Made by a program: the position numbers and the translations under genes
Origin: Serratia marcescens
Lineage (GTDB): Bacteria > Pseudomonadota > Gammaproteobacteria > Enterobacterales > Enterobacteriaceae
Direction of reading: 5' to 3'
Assembly (NCBI GenBank): GCA_015548865.1
Contig: JADMXW010000017.1
Coordinates: 62,001 to 126,000, forward strand
Length of the DNA: 64,000 bases
In this document: positions 8,970 to 17,256 of the stretch, in pieces
Layout of the letters: the number at the start of each line of letters is the position of its first letter
How positions within the stretch are numbered: the first letter of the stretch is position 1
The notes under the pieces: model-generated
What the model saw: only the letters and a program-made list of their open reading frames with translations
Databases searched by the model: none
Told to the model about the DNA's origin: nothing

Positions 8970-9722
8970 TTACAGCAACTGAGATAATTTACGGCCGGCC
9001 TCGATCATGAGTTGAGCCAACGATTCACGTTTGTCATCAGGAATTTGAAACGTGACACCCGAGACGCTCAGCGCAGCAACAACATGGTGTTGAGCATTAA
9101 ATACCGGTACCGCAATGCAACGAACGCCCGGACTGTCTTCTTCATTATCGAACCCCCAGCCGCAGCGACGAATCTCTGCCAGCTCTTGCTTGAGCACCCG
9201 AAGATCGGTAATGGTCGTATCGGTATAACGCGTAAGGGGCTGATCTTCAGGCAACAGGGCGGCCAGTTGCGCTTCGCTCAGCCACGCGATCAACACCTTA
9301 CCCAGTCCAGAACTGTGTAGTGACAAACGCTTTCCCTCCCAACTACGGATAACGATTGCCTGTGGGCTTTCCAGCTTCAATAAATAAATGGGGGACGCAC
9401 CTTCCAATACCCCCAAATGGCAGGTTAAACCTGTAATATCACGGATATGTTCAAGAATGGGCAATGCCACCTTTTTAATATCATATTGTTCAGCGGCTTT
9501 GTTCCCAAGTTCGTACAACCTCAAACCCAGATAATATTTATCGTTATCCTGCCGCAACAGCCCATGCTCAACCATACCGTTGAGCAGAGATGAGGTACTG
9601 CTTTTCGCAATCCCTACGCCCTGAAATATCTGCGTAAAAGTTGCCCCGTTACTCTCTGCAAGAAACGCGAAGATGCGGGAGATTTTATCAAGAGCAGGAA
9701 TAGTCGTAGTAATCGGTTCCAT
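8970..9722 (-). CDS. IclR-family transcriptional regulator (likely controls the sugar-acid operon)
   Basis: A 250-residue IclR protein. The winged-helix N-terminus covers about residues 8-70 (IFAFLAESNGATFTQIFQ, then SSTSSLLNGMVEHGLLRQ). The effector-binding domain follows, with LHSSGLGKVLIAWLS near residue 135, GWGFDNEEDSPGVRCIAVPVF near 190 and a C-terminal amphipathic helix. Such regulators bind small organic acids; XynR (YagI) does this for the E. coli yagEF xylonate genes. This gene is convergent with the catabolic operon, and the same 18-base palindrome lies before both this gene and the operon. That supports autoregulation plus operon control, although binding is inferred. Confidence 0.9.
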   Translation of the reverse strand: MEPITTTIPALDKISRIFAFLAESNGATFTQIFQGVGIAKSSTSSLLNGMVEHGLLRQDNDKYYLGLRLYELGNKAAEQYDIKKVALPILEHIRDITGLTCHLGVLEGASPIYLLKLESPQAIVIRSWEGKRLSLHSSGLGKVLIAWLSEAQLAALLPEDQPLTRYTDTTITDLRVLKQELAEIRRCGWGFDNEEDSPGVRCIAVPVFNAQHHVVAALSVSGVTFQIPDDKRESLAQLMIEAGRKLSQLL

Positions 9723-9834
9723 AAGAATATCGTTATCTTCTTCGCTTATATTTTACTGACTCAACACAATGGCACTTTGTTTCCACACAAGATCATTATG
9801 TAAGAAGGTTATGGGTGATGTCATTATTCTGTAT

Positions 9835-9852
9835 ACAGAACTTAAGTTCTGT
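9835..9852. promoter_or_regulatory. perfect 18-base palindrome upstream of the IclR regulator
   Basis: ACAGAACTTAAGTTCTGT is a perfect palindrome about 113 bases upstream of the regulator start, preceded by GTAT as in the copy near 4870. It matches the imperfect site at 4852-4869 in 15 of 18 positions. It is probably the autoregulatory operator. It could also affect the divergent AraC gene that starts 135 bases to the right. Confidence 0.7.
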
Positions 9853-9986
9853 TACTTACATTATCTACCATGCTAAACATCTATGTCAGCATAAACAAGT
9901 AGATAAAAAATGCTGTAACGCTGCATCGCCTAGGACAAGGTGATATTTTACAAGATAGAGACCGTGTCCCTGTCGGAGATGACCTG

Positions 9987-10841
9987 ATGACAACGCACAA
10001 TAAAGAGATGGCCAGCAGAGATTGGGTTAACCTCCACCGTGACGAAGAAACCGGTATAGAGAGCTTACATGCCCATTTTCGCGGCCATGCCTATGATGCC
10101 CACGATCACGACGAAGTCTTAGTCGGGGTTACGCAACAAGGGCTACAACAGTTTAACTGTCACCGCACGACGCACACCAGCCATCCCGGACGGGCCATAC
10201 TGATCGAACCGGGTGCTGTGCACGACGGGCATGCGGCACAAGCAGATGGCTTCACCTACGCCATGCTTTATCTCCCCCAAACCTGGGCGACAGAAATGAT
10301 GCAACAGCGAGGGTTGCATGGCGTATCCGCATTAGAAGCCGCCTTTAAAAACACCCTGACGGATGATCCGACATTGATTTTCGCAATTCAACAGGCCTTT
10401 TTCGCCATTCATCATAATGAAGGTCGGCTCGCGCGGGATCAAAGTCTTGATCATCTACTTTCTCTTCTCTCTCGACACATTGTTACCCGGCCACAGTCTC
10501 ACTTGAATGACGCTTTACGCCAAATACATCAGCTCAAAGAGTATCTTCATGAACACATGCATCTGGATATTGGGCTGGATGAACTGGCGCGCCACTCCGG
10601 TATTGACCGATTTCGTTTAAGTCGCCAATTCAAAAAAATGTTTGGCCAGTCGCCTCACGCTTATCTGGTTCGGCTCCGGTTACGCACCGCACGTACTCTG
10701 CTTGCTATGGGAAATGAGCCCGCCAACGTGGCTTCTCTGGTCGGCTTTTCCGACCAAAGTCATATGGGACGCTGGTTTCAACGTGCTTATCGGCTTTCCC
10801 CAGCCGCTTATCAGCGTCAATGCACAAACGTTCTAGACTGA
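9987..10841 (+). CDS. AraC-family transcriptional regulator with N-terminal cupin
   Basis: A 284-residue regulator. The first 90 residues are a His-rich AraC-type cupin (FRGHAYDAHDHDE, then GRAILIEPGAVHDGH), which usually binds a small ligand. Two helix-turn-helix motifs lie in the C-terminal 100 residues: LDIGLDELARHSGIDRFRLS with RQFKKMFGQSPHAYL, then the second unit ending VGFSDQSHMGRWFQRAY. A GGAG ribosome site precedes ATG 9987. The next gene, a DUF2000 protein, follows 56 bases later in the same direction and is the obvious target. AraC/DUF2000 pairs of this kind occur in other bacteria, but the inducer is unknown. Confidence 0.9.
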   Translation: MTTHNKEMASRDWVNLHRDEETGIESLHAHFRGHAYDAHDHDEVLVGVTQQGLQQFNCHRTTHTSHPGRAILIEPGAVHDGHAAQADGFTYAMLYLPQTWATEMMQQRGLHGVSALEAAFKNTLTDDPTLIFAIQQAFFAIHHNEGRLARDQSLDHLLSLLSRHIVTRPQSHLNDALRQIHQLKEYLHEHMHLDIGLDELARHSGIDRFRLSRQFKKMFGQSPHAYLVRLRLRTARTLLAMGNEPANVASLVGFSDQSHMGRWFQRAYRLSPAAYQRQCTNVLD

Positions 10842-10897
10842 CGCCCTCTCAATCTCCGATTATTTTTAGCGAAAAGATAATGGGAGAGTGGTTACCG

Positions 10898-11305
10898 ATG
10901 TTTGATACAAAAATCGTCTTTATCGTGCGAAATGATTTACCCACCTGGCAGCGGTTAAACGTTGTTGCTTTTCTGGCAACAGGTATTGCCTCAGCTCACC
11001 CCGATATTATGGGGTCACCCTATGTGGATGCTCAAGGACGCCATTACGGCAATATGTCCGGGCAGCCAATGCTCATTTTTGAAGCCGATCTTGCCGGGCT
11101 GCAAACGGCGCACCACAAAGGACTTGAGCGTGAACTGACACTGATTCCTTACGTACACGCCATGTTTTCAACCGGTCATGATGATGCTAATCGAGAGGTA
11201 TTTATGGCCGAAGAGGCCAATAACCTTAATCTTGTTGGCCTTGCAATGCGCGGCCCCAAAAAAACAGTGGACAAGGTTATAAAAGGATTATCACTGCATA
11301 AATAG
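10898..11305 (+). CDS. DUF2000 family protein
   Basis: The frame is open from 10820, but ATG 10898 (MFDTKIVFIVRNDLPTWQ) gives the usual family length of about 135 residues and has a GGGAGAG ribosome site 10 bases upstream. Family landmarks seen are WQRLNVVAFLATGIA, GSPYVDAQGRHYGNM, and the C-terminal LNLVGLAMRGPKKTVDKVIKGL. The protein is small, soluble and without a known reaction; the fold is related to peptidyl-tRNA hydrolase 2-like proteins. The closely spaced AraC gene upstream suggests joint regulation. Confidence 0.8.
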   Translation: MFDTKIVFIVRNDLPTWQRLNVVAFLATGIASAHPDIMGSPYVDAQGRHYGNMSGQPMLIFEADLAGLQTAHHKGLERELTLIPYVHAMFSTGHDDANREVFMAEEANNLNLVGLAMRGPKKTVDKVIKGLSLHK

Positions 11306-11610
11306 TTTATGAAATACCGGGCAAAGTACAAACACACACATGTATGGTGTGCGGTCGCTGCGAAAAGATGGGGGTAGCGGCCATTCCCTAATAACACCAC
11401 TAACAAGCCTATATAAAAGCGTAGCAACGGTGCTTTCATCATTGCTTCGCTTTTTCACACACATTTGAAAAATAAAAAGAAGCGATATTTGTAATTAAAA
11501 CAAAATGCTAACTATTTACTATTTGATGCGCTGGTCTATTTTCAAAGAGATAACCCAATATTGCAGAAATTCATGCAAAAGTTTCTACCTAAAAGCACGG
11601 GAGTATTCTC
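11306..11610 (+). other. intergenic region before the FIST signalling operon
   Basis: About 305 bases. The second half is AT-rich and should contain the promoter of the FIST operon. No clear terminator for the DUF2000 gene and no recognisable NsrR or Fur site were found by eye. A GGGAG ribosome site (near 11599) precedes the FIST start codon. Confidence 0.4.
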
Positions 11611-12720
11611 ATGAATTTCCAACTCAAATATGCCAGTAGCACATCACCGGATCCCATCCAGGCTGTGGCCGATTTTGCCAACAAGATTAGTCATGAAGAT
11701 ATCAATACGGTCATTTTTTTCTGCTCTCCTGACTACGATTTGGACATTTTAGGTAGAGAGCTAAAAAAATCTTTTTCCTGCACGTGTATAGGTTGCACGA
11801 CTTCCGGGCAAATTGGTACTCAGGGATTTCAACATACCGGCTTGGTGGGATTGGGGTTAAACAGGAATTTTAGCGCTCACACTTTCACGATTCATCCTTT
11901 GGAAAACTATGCCGAAATAGCCGCTGATATTGCCGACGCTATTCACCGCGATAGTCAGGATAGGCCCACACTTCATCGTTTTAGTCTGCTGCTGGTCGAT
12001 GGCCTCTCAATGATTGAAGAGCGCCTGGTCGCAAGCCTGTACCAACAAATAGGCAATATTCCGATTATTGGCGGCTCTGCTGGCGATGACCTCCGTTTTG
12101 AAAAAGCGCATGTTTATGATGGGGATGGTCATTTTATTTCTAACGCAGCCATATTTGCCGTCATTGAGACCAAATCAACGGTCGTGACGTTTAAAGTCCA
12201 GCATTTCAAACACAGCGAGATCGAATTGGTTATCACTGGGGCAGACCCAGAAAAACGACTTATCTTCGAGATAAACGGTGAACCCGCGGCGCTTGCTTAC
12301 GCGGAAGCCTTAGGGTTAACCGTGTCTGAATTGACCCCAACCGTCTTTTCCAGTAACCCGCTCGTGCTCTCTCTGGGCGATGATCCCTACGTTCGTTCTA
12401 TACAAAAATGGAACGCTGATTTTTCTCTTACCTGTTACTGCGCTATTGAAGAAGGGCTTATCGTCTCTATCGGCAAAGCAGAAGATCCGGTCCAAACGCT
12501 TGAGCAGGCCTTCAACAAGGTCAAAGAGACGCTCGCTGAACCCGTCATCATCGGTTGTGATTGCATCCTGCGCCGAATCCAATTTGAACAAGAGGGGCTC
12601 GATCAACAGATTGCCAACATCATGGTGAAAAACCGCGTCGTAGGGTTTTCCACTTACGGCGAGCAATACAACGGATTGCATGTAAATCAAACCTTCACCG
12701 GAATAGCCATTGGAGGATAG
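11611..12720 (+). CDS. FIST-domain sensor protein (NosP-like)
   Basis: A soluble 369-residue protein with the FIST_N domain (about residues 30-220; TVIFFCSPDYDLDILGRELK, then CIGCTTSGQIGTQGF and IPIIGGSAGDD) and FIST_C (about 225-360; ending VVGFSTYGEQYNGLHVNQTFTGIAI). FIST proteins sense small ligands. The subgroup NosP, defined in Pseudomonas, Vibrio and others, binds heme and nitric oxide and is encoded beside the histidine kinase it controls. The same arrangement is present here, with the kinase starting 2 bases after this stop. NO sensing is inferred from the neighbourhood; an amino acid or other ligand remains possible. Confidence 0.85.
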   Translation: MNFQLKYASSTSPDPIQAVADFANKISHEDINTVIFFCSPDYDLDILGRELKKSFSCTCIGCTTSGQIGTQGFQHTGLVGLGLNRNFSAHTFTIHPLENYAEIAADIADAIHRDSQDRPTLHRFSLLLVDGLSMIEERLVASLYQQIGNIPIIGGSAGDDLRFEKAHVYDGDGHFISNAAIFAVIETKSTVVTFKVQHFKHSEIELVITGADPEKRLIFEINGEPAALAYAEALGLTVSELTPTVFSSNPLVLSLGDDPYVRSIQKWNADFSLTCYCAIEEGLIVSIGKAEDPVQTLEQAFNKVKETLAEPVIIGCDCILRRIQFEQEGLDQQIANIMVKNRVVGFSTYGEQYNGLHVNQTFTGIAIGG

Positions 12721-12721
12721 C

Positions 12722-13840
12722 GTGTTGACCGAAAGAACCTATTCCACTCCCACAGTATCGGCCATGTCCAGCGCCGAATACGAACGCAAACTGGCTGCCA
12801 GAGATAAAACGATCGATGTACTAAAGCGCCGTATCATACGAGAGAAGGCACAAGAGCATGCAACACCTTTCGCTATTCTCAAGCAAAACGTGGGCCTCGA
12901 AAAGGTCGTGTCCCGTAAAACGTTGGAATTAGAAAATGAACGAGGTGAGTTAGAAAAAGCACTCAAAGAGCTACGTTTGACCCAAGCGCAACTCCTTCAG
13001 GCGCAAAAGATGGAATCCATTGGTCAACTCGCCGCAGGCATCGCCCACGAGATAAACACGCCTACGCAATATGTCTGCGATAATGTCGGCTTCGTAAAAA
13101 ACGCAGCATCGTCGCTTATCAGCCTGCTGGAAACGACGCAAGTACTGTTCGATACGATACGAGAAAAATGTGCCGGAGAACCCGCCGTGGCCACATTCGA
13201 CACCGCGCGCAAACAGTTGAAAGTGGATTTCTTGTGTCGGCAAATCCCTGGGGCGTTAGACGAATCACTTGAAGGTCTTGGCCATATCGCAAAAATCGTC
13301 GCCGCCATGAAAGAATTTTCTTACCCTTCTCATAACGAAAAAGAGCAGGTGGATGTACGCGATATTATCAACACAACAGTTACCGTCGCACGCAATGAGT
13401 GGAAATACGTTGCTGAACTTGAGACCTATTTTGAGGATAACTTGCCCCTCCTTCCCTGCCTGAGAGATGCCATTGGCCAGGCTATTTTAAATCTGGTCGT
13501 CAATGCTGCTCATGCGATTGCTGACACAATCCAGCAAAACATTAAAGAAAAAGGCCATATTGCTATCTCTGTAGCCCGATGCGGCGAGCACATGGAGATC
13601 CGTGTTCAAGACGATGGTATTGGTATTCCTGCAAGCATTCGTGACCGCATCTTCGACCCCTTTTTCACGACCAAGCCCGTAGGTAAAGGGACTGGTCAAG
13701 GCCTTGCCATTGTTTATTCAATTATTGTGGATAAACATCAAGGGCAGATCCGGTGCGAGTCAGAAGAAGGCGTGGGTACAACATTTATCCTGCTGCTCCC
13801 ACTTAACGGTCTCCCAGAGGAATCACCTGCATGCAAGTGA
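12722..13840 (+). CDS. soluble sensor histidine kinase paired with the FIST protein
   Basis: A 372-residue kinase starting at GTG 12722, 5 bases after a GGAGG site inside the end of the FIST gene (a TTG at 12710 is also open). It has no membrane span and no PAS, GAF or other input domain: residues 20-95 are a charged coiled coil. HisKA follows with the phospho-acceptor H109 in AGIAHEINTPTQY, then the HATPase domain with N-box NLVVNAAHAI, G1 box DDGIGIP and GKGTGQGLAI. Lack of its own sensor fits a kinase governed by the FIST partner, as in NosP/NahK or H-NOX/HnoK pairs. It overlaps the next response regulator gene by 10 bases. Confidence 0.92.
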   Translation: MLTERTYSTPTVSAMSSAEYERKLAARDKTIDVLKRRIIREKAQEHATPFAILKQNVGLEKVVSRKTLELENERGELEKALKELRLTQAQLLQAQKMESIGQLAAGIAHEINTPTQYVCDNVGFVKNAASSLISLLETTQVLFDTIREKCAGEPAVATFDTARKQLKVDFLCRQIPGALDESLEGLGHIAKIVAAMKEFSYPSHNEKEQVDVRDIINTTVTVARNEWKYVAELETYFEDNLPLLPCLRDAIGQAILNLVVNAAHAIADTIQQNIKEKGHIAISVARCGEHMEIRVQDDGIGIPASIRDRIFDPFFTTKPVGKGTGQGLAIVYSIIVDKHQGQIRCESEEGVGTTFILLLPLNGLPEESPACK

Positions 13841-14928
13841 TGTTCGTCGACGACGAAAGCAGAGTGCTCTCCGGCATTGAGAGAGCGCTTATGATGCAAA
13901 ACATCGAATGGGAATGTCGATTTGCCAACAGTGGACAGCAGGCACTCTCAATGCTGGAAGACAATCCAGCAGACGTCGTGATATCCGACATGCGAATGCC
14001 CTTTATGGATGGCGCTGAATTACTTTCACAAATACGCGCGCGCTGGCCTGGCACAATCCGGATCATCCTGTCTGGTTATTCTGACGCAGATGCCACTGCG
14101 CGTATGCTTGACGTCGCTCACCGGTTTGTCTCCAAACCCTGCGAAAGCAAGATGCTGATAGGAATGGTGAAAAACACGTTATCACTGCGCGATATGCTTC
14201 AGGATCCCGTCGTGGTCAATATTGTCGGTCATGCCAGTCACTTGCCAACAGCCTCAAACGTGTTTGTCGAAATATGTCATCTTCTCGCGCATTCTGACAG
14301 CGATACACGGCAAATTACACGGCTGCTGAGCAGTGATCCTGCGCTAAGCGCTAAAATTTTACAACTTGCCAACTCGACCTATTTCTCCAGAGGCAGTCAC
14401 ATCACGAATATCGGAAATGCCATCGGCCATTTGGGGCTGGACCAAGTTAAGATTCTCATCCTGGCATCACAGGTATTTTCAGACGCTAAAACAGACCCTT
14501 ATATAGCGCAGCTACAGCAAAGCGCCCTGCTCGCCTCAACGCTGGCAGCCCAAATTTCAGGGCATCAAAGTACGGCACAAACTGCCGCACTGCTCGCCAA
14601 TATTGCGCAACTGATACCTGAAATCAGAAAGCATCATGGCGTGACTGCAACAACGTGCAGTAACACCACCGTTCACGCTGCCGTCAGTGCATATCTACTG
14701 TCATTGTGGGGATTGCCTTTGGATATCGTGGAAGCAGTGGCTTACCACGAGCAGCCTTCTCTCATCACAGATAATGTATTCAGTGTGGTCGGTGCCGTGC
14801 ATGTAAGCGTTGCTCTCGCGAATAGCACGCCTCTCGACCTGAACTATCTTGAACAAACCGGTATGCTTGGCAAGCAACCTTCATGGCAAGACATGCTCTC
14901 CCATATACAGGAATGCAATCATGACTGA
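13831..14928 (+). CDS. response regulator with receiver and HDOD domains
   Basis: A 365-residue protein. The receiver domain (1-120) has the acidic pair D7/D8, phospho-acceptor D53 in VISDMRMPFMDG and the KP lysine in FVSKPCES. Residues from about 135 form an HDOD domain (LLSSDPALSAKILQLANSTYF, then NIGNAIGHLGLDQVKILILAS). HDOD is the non-catalytic relative of HD domains and is common in signalling outputs such as GsmR and HnoC-type systems. It overlaps the kinase gene by 10 bases and the next regulator by 8, so the three are translationally coupled. Phosphorylation by the upstream kinase is inferred. Confidence 0.9.
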   Translation: MQVMFVDDESRVLSGIERALMMQNIEWECRFANSGQQALSMLEDNPADVVISDMRMPFMDGAELLSQIRARWPGTIRIILSGYSDADATARMLDVAHRFVSKPCESKMLIGMVKNTLSLRDMLQDPVVVNIVGHASHLPTASNVFVEICHLLAHSDSDTRQITRLLSSDPALSAKILQLANSTYFSRGSHITNIGNAIGHLGLDQVKILILASQVFSDAKTDPYIAQLQQSALLASTLAAQISGHQSTAQTAALLANIAQLIPEIRKHHGVTATTCSNTTVHAAVSAYLLSLWGLPLDIVEAVAYHEQPSLITDNVFSVVGAVHVSVALANSTPLDLNYLEQTGMLGKQPSWQDMLSHIQECNHD

Positions 14929-16063
14929 AGTTGCGCTCCCTCGCGTGCTCTGTGTAGACGATGAACCCAATGTACTCTCGGCGATGGAACGAAATCTTTT
15001 TGGCGAATTTGACGTGACGACTGCACACAGCGGTGAAGCAGGACTGGATGCCATTCGTTGGGGAGAGTCGTTTGCCGTGATCATGTCAGATATGCGTATG
15101 CCGGGTATGGATGGTGCAACTTTCCTCGAAAAAGCACGAGAAATCTCTCCCGACAGTGTTCGTATCCTCCTGACCGGTCAGGCCGATATTGAATCATCTA
15201 TCGCGGCAATCAACAAAGGCGCAATCTTTCGCTACCTTTGTAAACCTTGTCCTAAAGAAGAACTGGTTTTGGCACTCAACGATGCCGTTGGACAATATCG
15301 ACTTGTTCGTCTGGAAAAAGAATTATTAGAAACAACACTCAGCGCATCGGTAAAAACGCTGACAGAAGTGCTCGCTATGGTAGCCCCCTGGGCCTTCCAG
15401 CGTTCAGCCTTTGCCCAATCCTGTGTGCAACATGCGCTGAAAAAACTGGCGTGGCCTGATGAATGGATATACACCATCGCAGCCGCATTGAGCCAGATCG
15501 GTTGTGTTGGCATTCCTATCGATATCGTTCAGGCTGATGCTGCACAGCGAGCACTTTCTGAGGACGAAAAAAAACTGCTAGAGGAGCATCCTAATGTTGC
15601 CGCTCGGCTAGTGAATAACATCCCGCGGCTTGAGACGGTCGCCGATATTATCCGTTACCAAATGACAGCGGCTCCCGCCGATGCGCCTGTCGAAGTCATC
15701 CGAGGCGCGCAACTGTTGCGCGCAGCCCTTCAGCTAGAACGCCATGCCGCCAGAGGATTAAGCCTGGAACACCCGAGAGACATTCTGCGTGGCACACACC
15801 CAGCCATTCCTGAGTACATCATTAAAAGTCTGACAGATTTTCGCGCTAACCTGGCAGGTATCCGCACAGTACGTATTCGTGAATTAAAACCCGGTTGGAT
15901 AATCGATGAGGACATTCGTACCAACAATGATTTGATGGTGCTGACCAAAGGGCATGAACTCACCGATACCGCAATATCCGCATTGCAACGGCTCCTTAGC
16001 TTAGGGGCTATCGAAGAGCCTATTCAGGTTTGTATCACCAGTGAAACTGCAACGCACTCGTGA
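14921..16063 (+). CDS. response regulator with receiver and degenerate HD-GYP domain
   Basis: The start ATG 14921 gives 380 residues beginning MTEVALPRVLCVDDEPNV; the frame is open further upstream inside the preceding gene. The receiver has D13/D14, phospho-acceptor D57 in IMSDMRMPGMDG and KP in LCKPCPKEE. The C-terminal half follows the HD-GYP layout (ALSQIGCVGIP, EEHPNVAARLVNNIPRLETVADIIRYQ), but the HD pair is replaced by SQ and the HHE motif by RYQ. Cyclic-di-GMP hydrolysis is therefore unlikely. A degenerate HD-GYP regulator, HnoD, plays an allosteric role in the Shewanella H-NOX network, which is a plausible model here. Confidence 0.88.
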   Translation: MTEVALPRVLCVDDEPNVLSAMERNLFGEFDVTTAHSGEAGLDAIRWGESFAVIMSDMRMPGMDGATFLEKAREISPDSVRILLTGQADIESSIAAINKGAIFRYLCKPCPKEELVLALNDAVGQYRLVRLEKELLETTLSASVKTLTEVLAMVAPWAFQRSAFAQSCVQHALKKLAWPDEWIYTIAAALSQIGCVGIPIDIVQADAAQRALSEDEKKLLEEHPNVAARLVNNIPRLETVADIIRYQMTAAPADAPVEVIRGAQLLRAALQLERHAARGLSLEHPRDILRGTHPAIPEYIIKSLTDFRANLAGIRTVRIRELKPGWIIDEDIRTNNDLMVLTKGHELTDTAISALQRLLSLGAIEEPIQVCITSETATHS

Positions 16064-16094
16064 TGTGTTGAGGCTGGATATAAAAAGACCACGT

Positions 16095-17084
16095 TTAAAG
16101 CGCACTTTTCTTACGACGGGGTCGTTGGCGCCTTAAATCACTCTCCCCTTTGCGTCCATTCACAAGGTAGTGTACCTCGCAAAGAATACGGTATTGGGAG
16201 AAAAACTTGGCAAGTGCATCATGTAATTCATGTGCCCAAGGAAGACGCTCTGCATCATTTGCAAAGAATTGGCGGAACACCGCGGGATTCTCACGGAGAT
16301 GAAAAACATCATTTCTAAATACCCTGAGAAGGGAATCATGTTTTTTCATCATACGCCCGATGTTATCTGATAGAGAGAGAAGCTCTTTAAAATGTTCTGG
16401 ACGTTCTTTTCCAAGAAGAAGATGCATATTGAGTTTTCCGAATCCCTCGCAAGTCACCCTTAAAAAACCCAGCCAGGTGGTAAGGTAAATCCGATAATCA
16501 ACCTTTTCTCGTTGATTGAGGTAATTGGCCTTATTCCATTTTTTATGAAGCTTCTGATAGTTTTCAAACATAAGATCGGCTGCCTGAAAATAATGTGAGT
16601 AAAGCACAAAAACACGATCCTGATTTCGACTCGGCAGCCTATCTCCGGGAAGTCGCGAATCGATATCAATAGCAAACACACGAGACACATTTGCCTCATA
16701 GCAAAGGTCATACCTTACACAAACCAACTCCCCCATGGAGAGTGCATTATTGATACTCTCGTCAAGTTCAGCTTCACTATCAAAGCCATAAGTTGCGAGT
16801 TCATCGCCAGCAAATTGGGTCAGCCACCATAAATTGAAACCGCCAATTTCCCCGTTTTCACCAAAATCGAAATCAATGCTTCCAGCCTCAACGCTCACAG
16901 CGCACCCAGCACCGTGCTTATAATATTCCCCTCCTCCATCGAGCTTTCCACTAAAAGGAATATCTGTTTCAATCCAGTTATGGCTACTGGATGGCAACGG
17001 AATACCTGACCGATACATTAATTGAACTGCAGCCATAACGTTTTTCTGGAAATCCGCAATTAAACGCGCAAGTCCCTCATCCAT
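16095..17084 (-). CDS. uncharacterised protein: DUF6896-like N-terminus plus HEPN-like RX4H C-terminus
   Basis: A 329-residue protein with a strong GGAGG ribosome site before ATG 17084. Residues 40-92 (IPFSGKLDGGGEYYKHGAGCAV, then SIDFDFGENGEIGGFNLWWLTQF) resemble the DUF6896 family of unknown function. Residues about 165-310 are helical and contain R257-N-D-V-F-H262, an RX4H motif placed as in HEPN ribonuclease domains, in the context FRNDVFHLREN. HEPN proteins are often RNases in toxin-antitoxin or defence systems. The C-terminus ends in a basic tail (LRRQRPRRKKSAL). It is a lone gene between the FIST operon and guaA, with somewhat lower GC than its neighbours, suggesting acquisition. No antitoxin-like partner is visible, and function is unknown. 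Confidence 0.75.
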   Translation of the reverse strand: MDEGLARLIADFQKNVMAAVQLMYRSGIPLPSSSHNWIETDIPFSGKLDGGGEYYKHGAGCAVSVEAGSIDFDFGENGEIGGFNLWWLTQFAGDELATYGFDSEAELDESINNALSMGELVCVRYDLCYEANVSRVFAIDIDSRLPGDRLPSRNQDRVFVLYSHYFQAADLMFENYQKLHKKWNKANYLNQREKVDYRIYLTTWLGFLRVTCEGFGKLNMHLLLGKERPEHFKELLSLSDNIGRMMKKHDSLLRVFRNDVFHLRENPAVFRQFFANDAERLPWAHELHDALAKFFSQYRILCEVHYLVNGRKGESDLRRQRPRRKKSAL

Positions 17085-17183
17085 ATTTCCTCCGGCTATG
17101 TCATCACGGGGCTACACCATAAGTTTATTTCTGCATTGATATGATTATTAAATATTACGCGATGACAAACCATGCTCAACATA

Positions 17184-17211
17184 CGAAAAAGCCCGCAATC
17201 ATGCGGGCTTA
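17184..17211 (-). terminator. rho-independent terminator of guaBA
   Basis: AAGCCCGCA (17189-17197) and TGCGGGCTT (17202-17210) form a 9-base stem with a 4-base loop. Read on the minus strand it is followed by a run of five T. It lies 46 bases beyond the guaA stop. Confidence 0.88.
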
Positions 17212-17256
17212 ACGATGTTTTACTGCTTATACGTGCAGGCCGTGCCAGGCGTTAAA

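Noticed and set aside
17085-17256. Genomic-island attachment site at the 3' end of guaA
   Set aside because: guaA is a known island insertion site in other bacteria, but no integrase and no direct repeat of the guaA end were found in the window.
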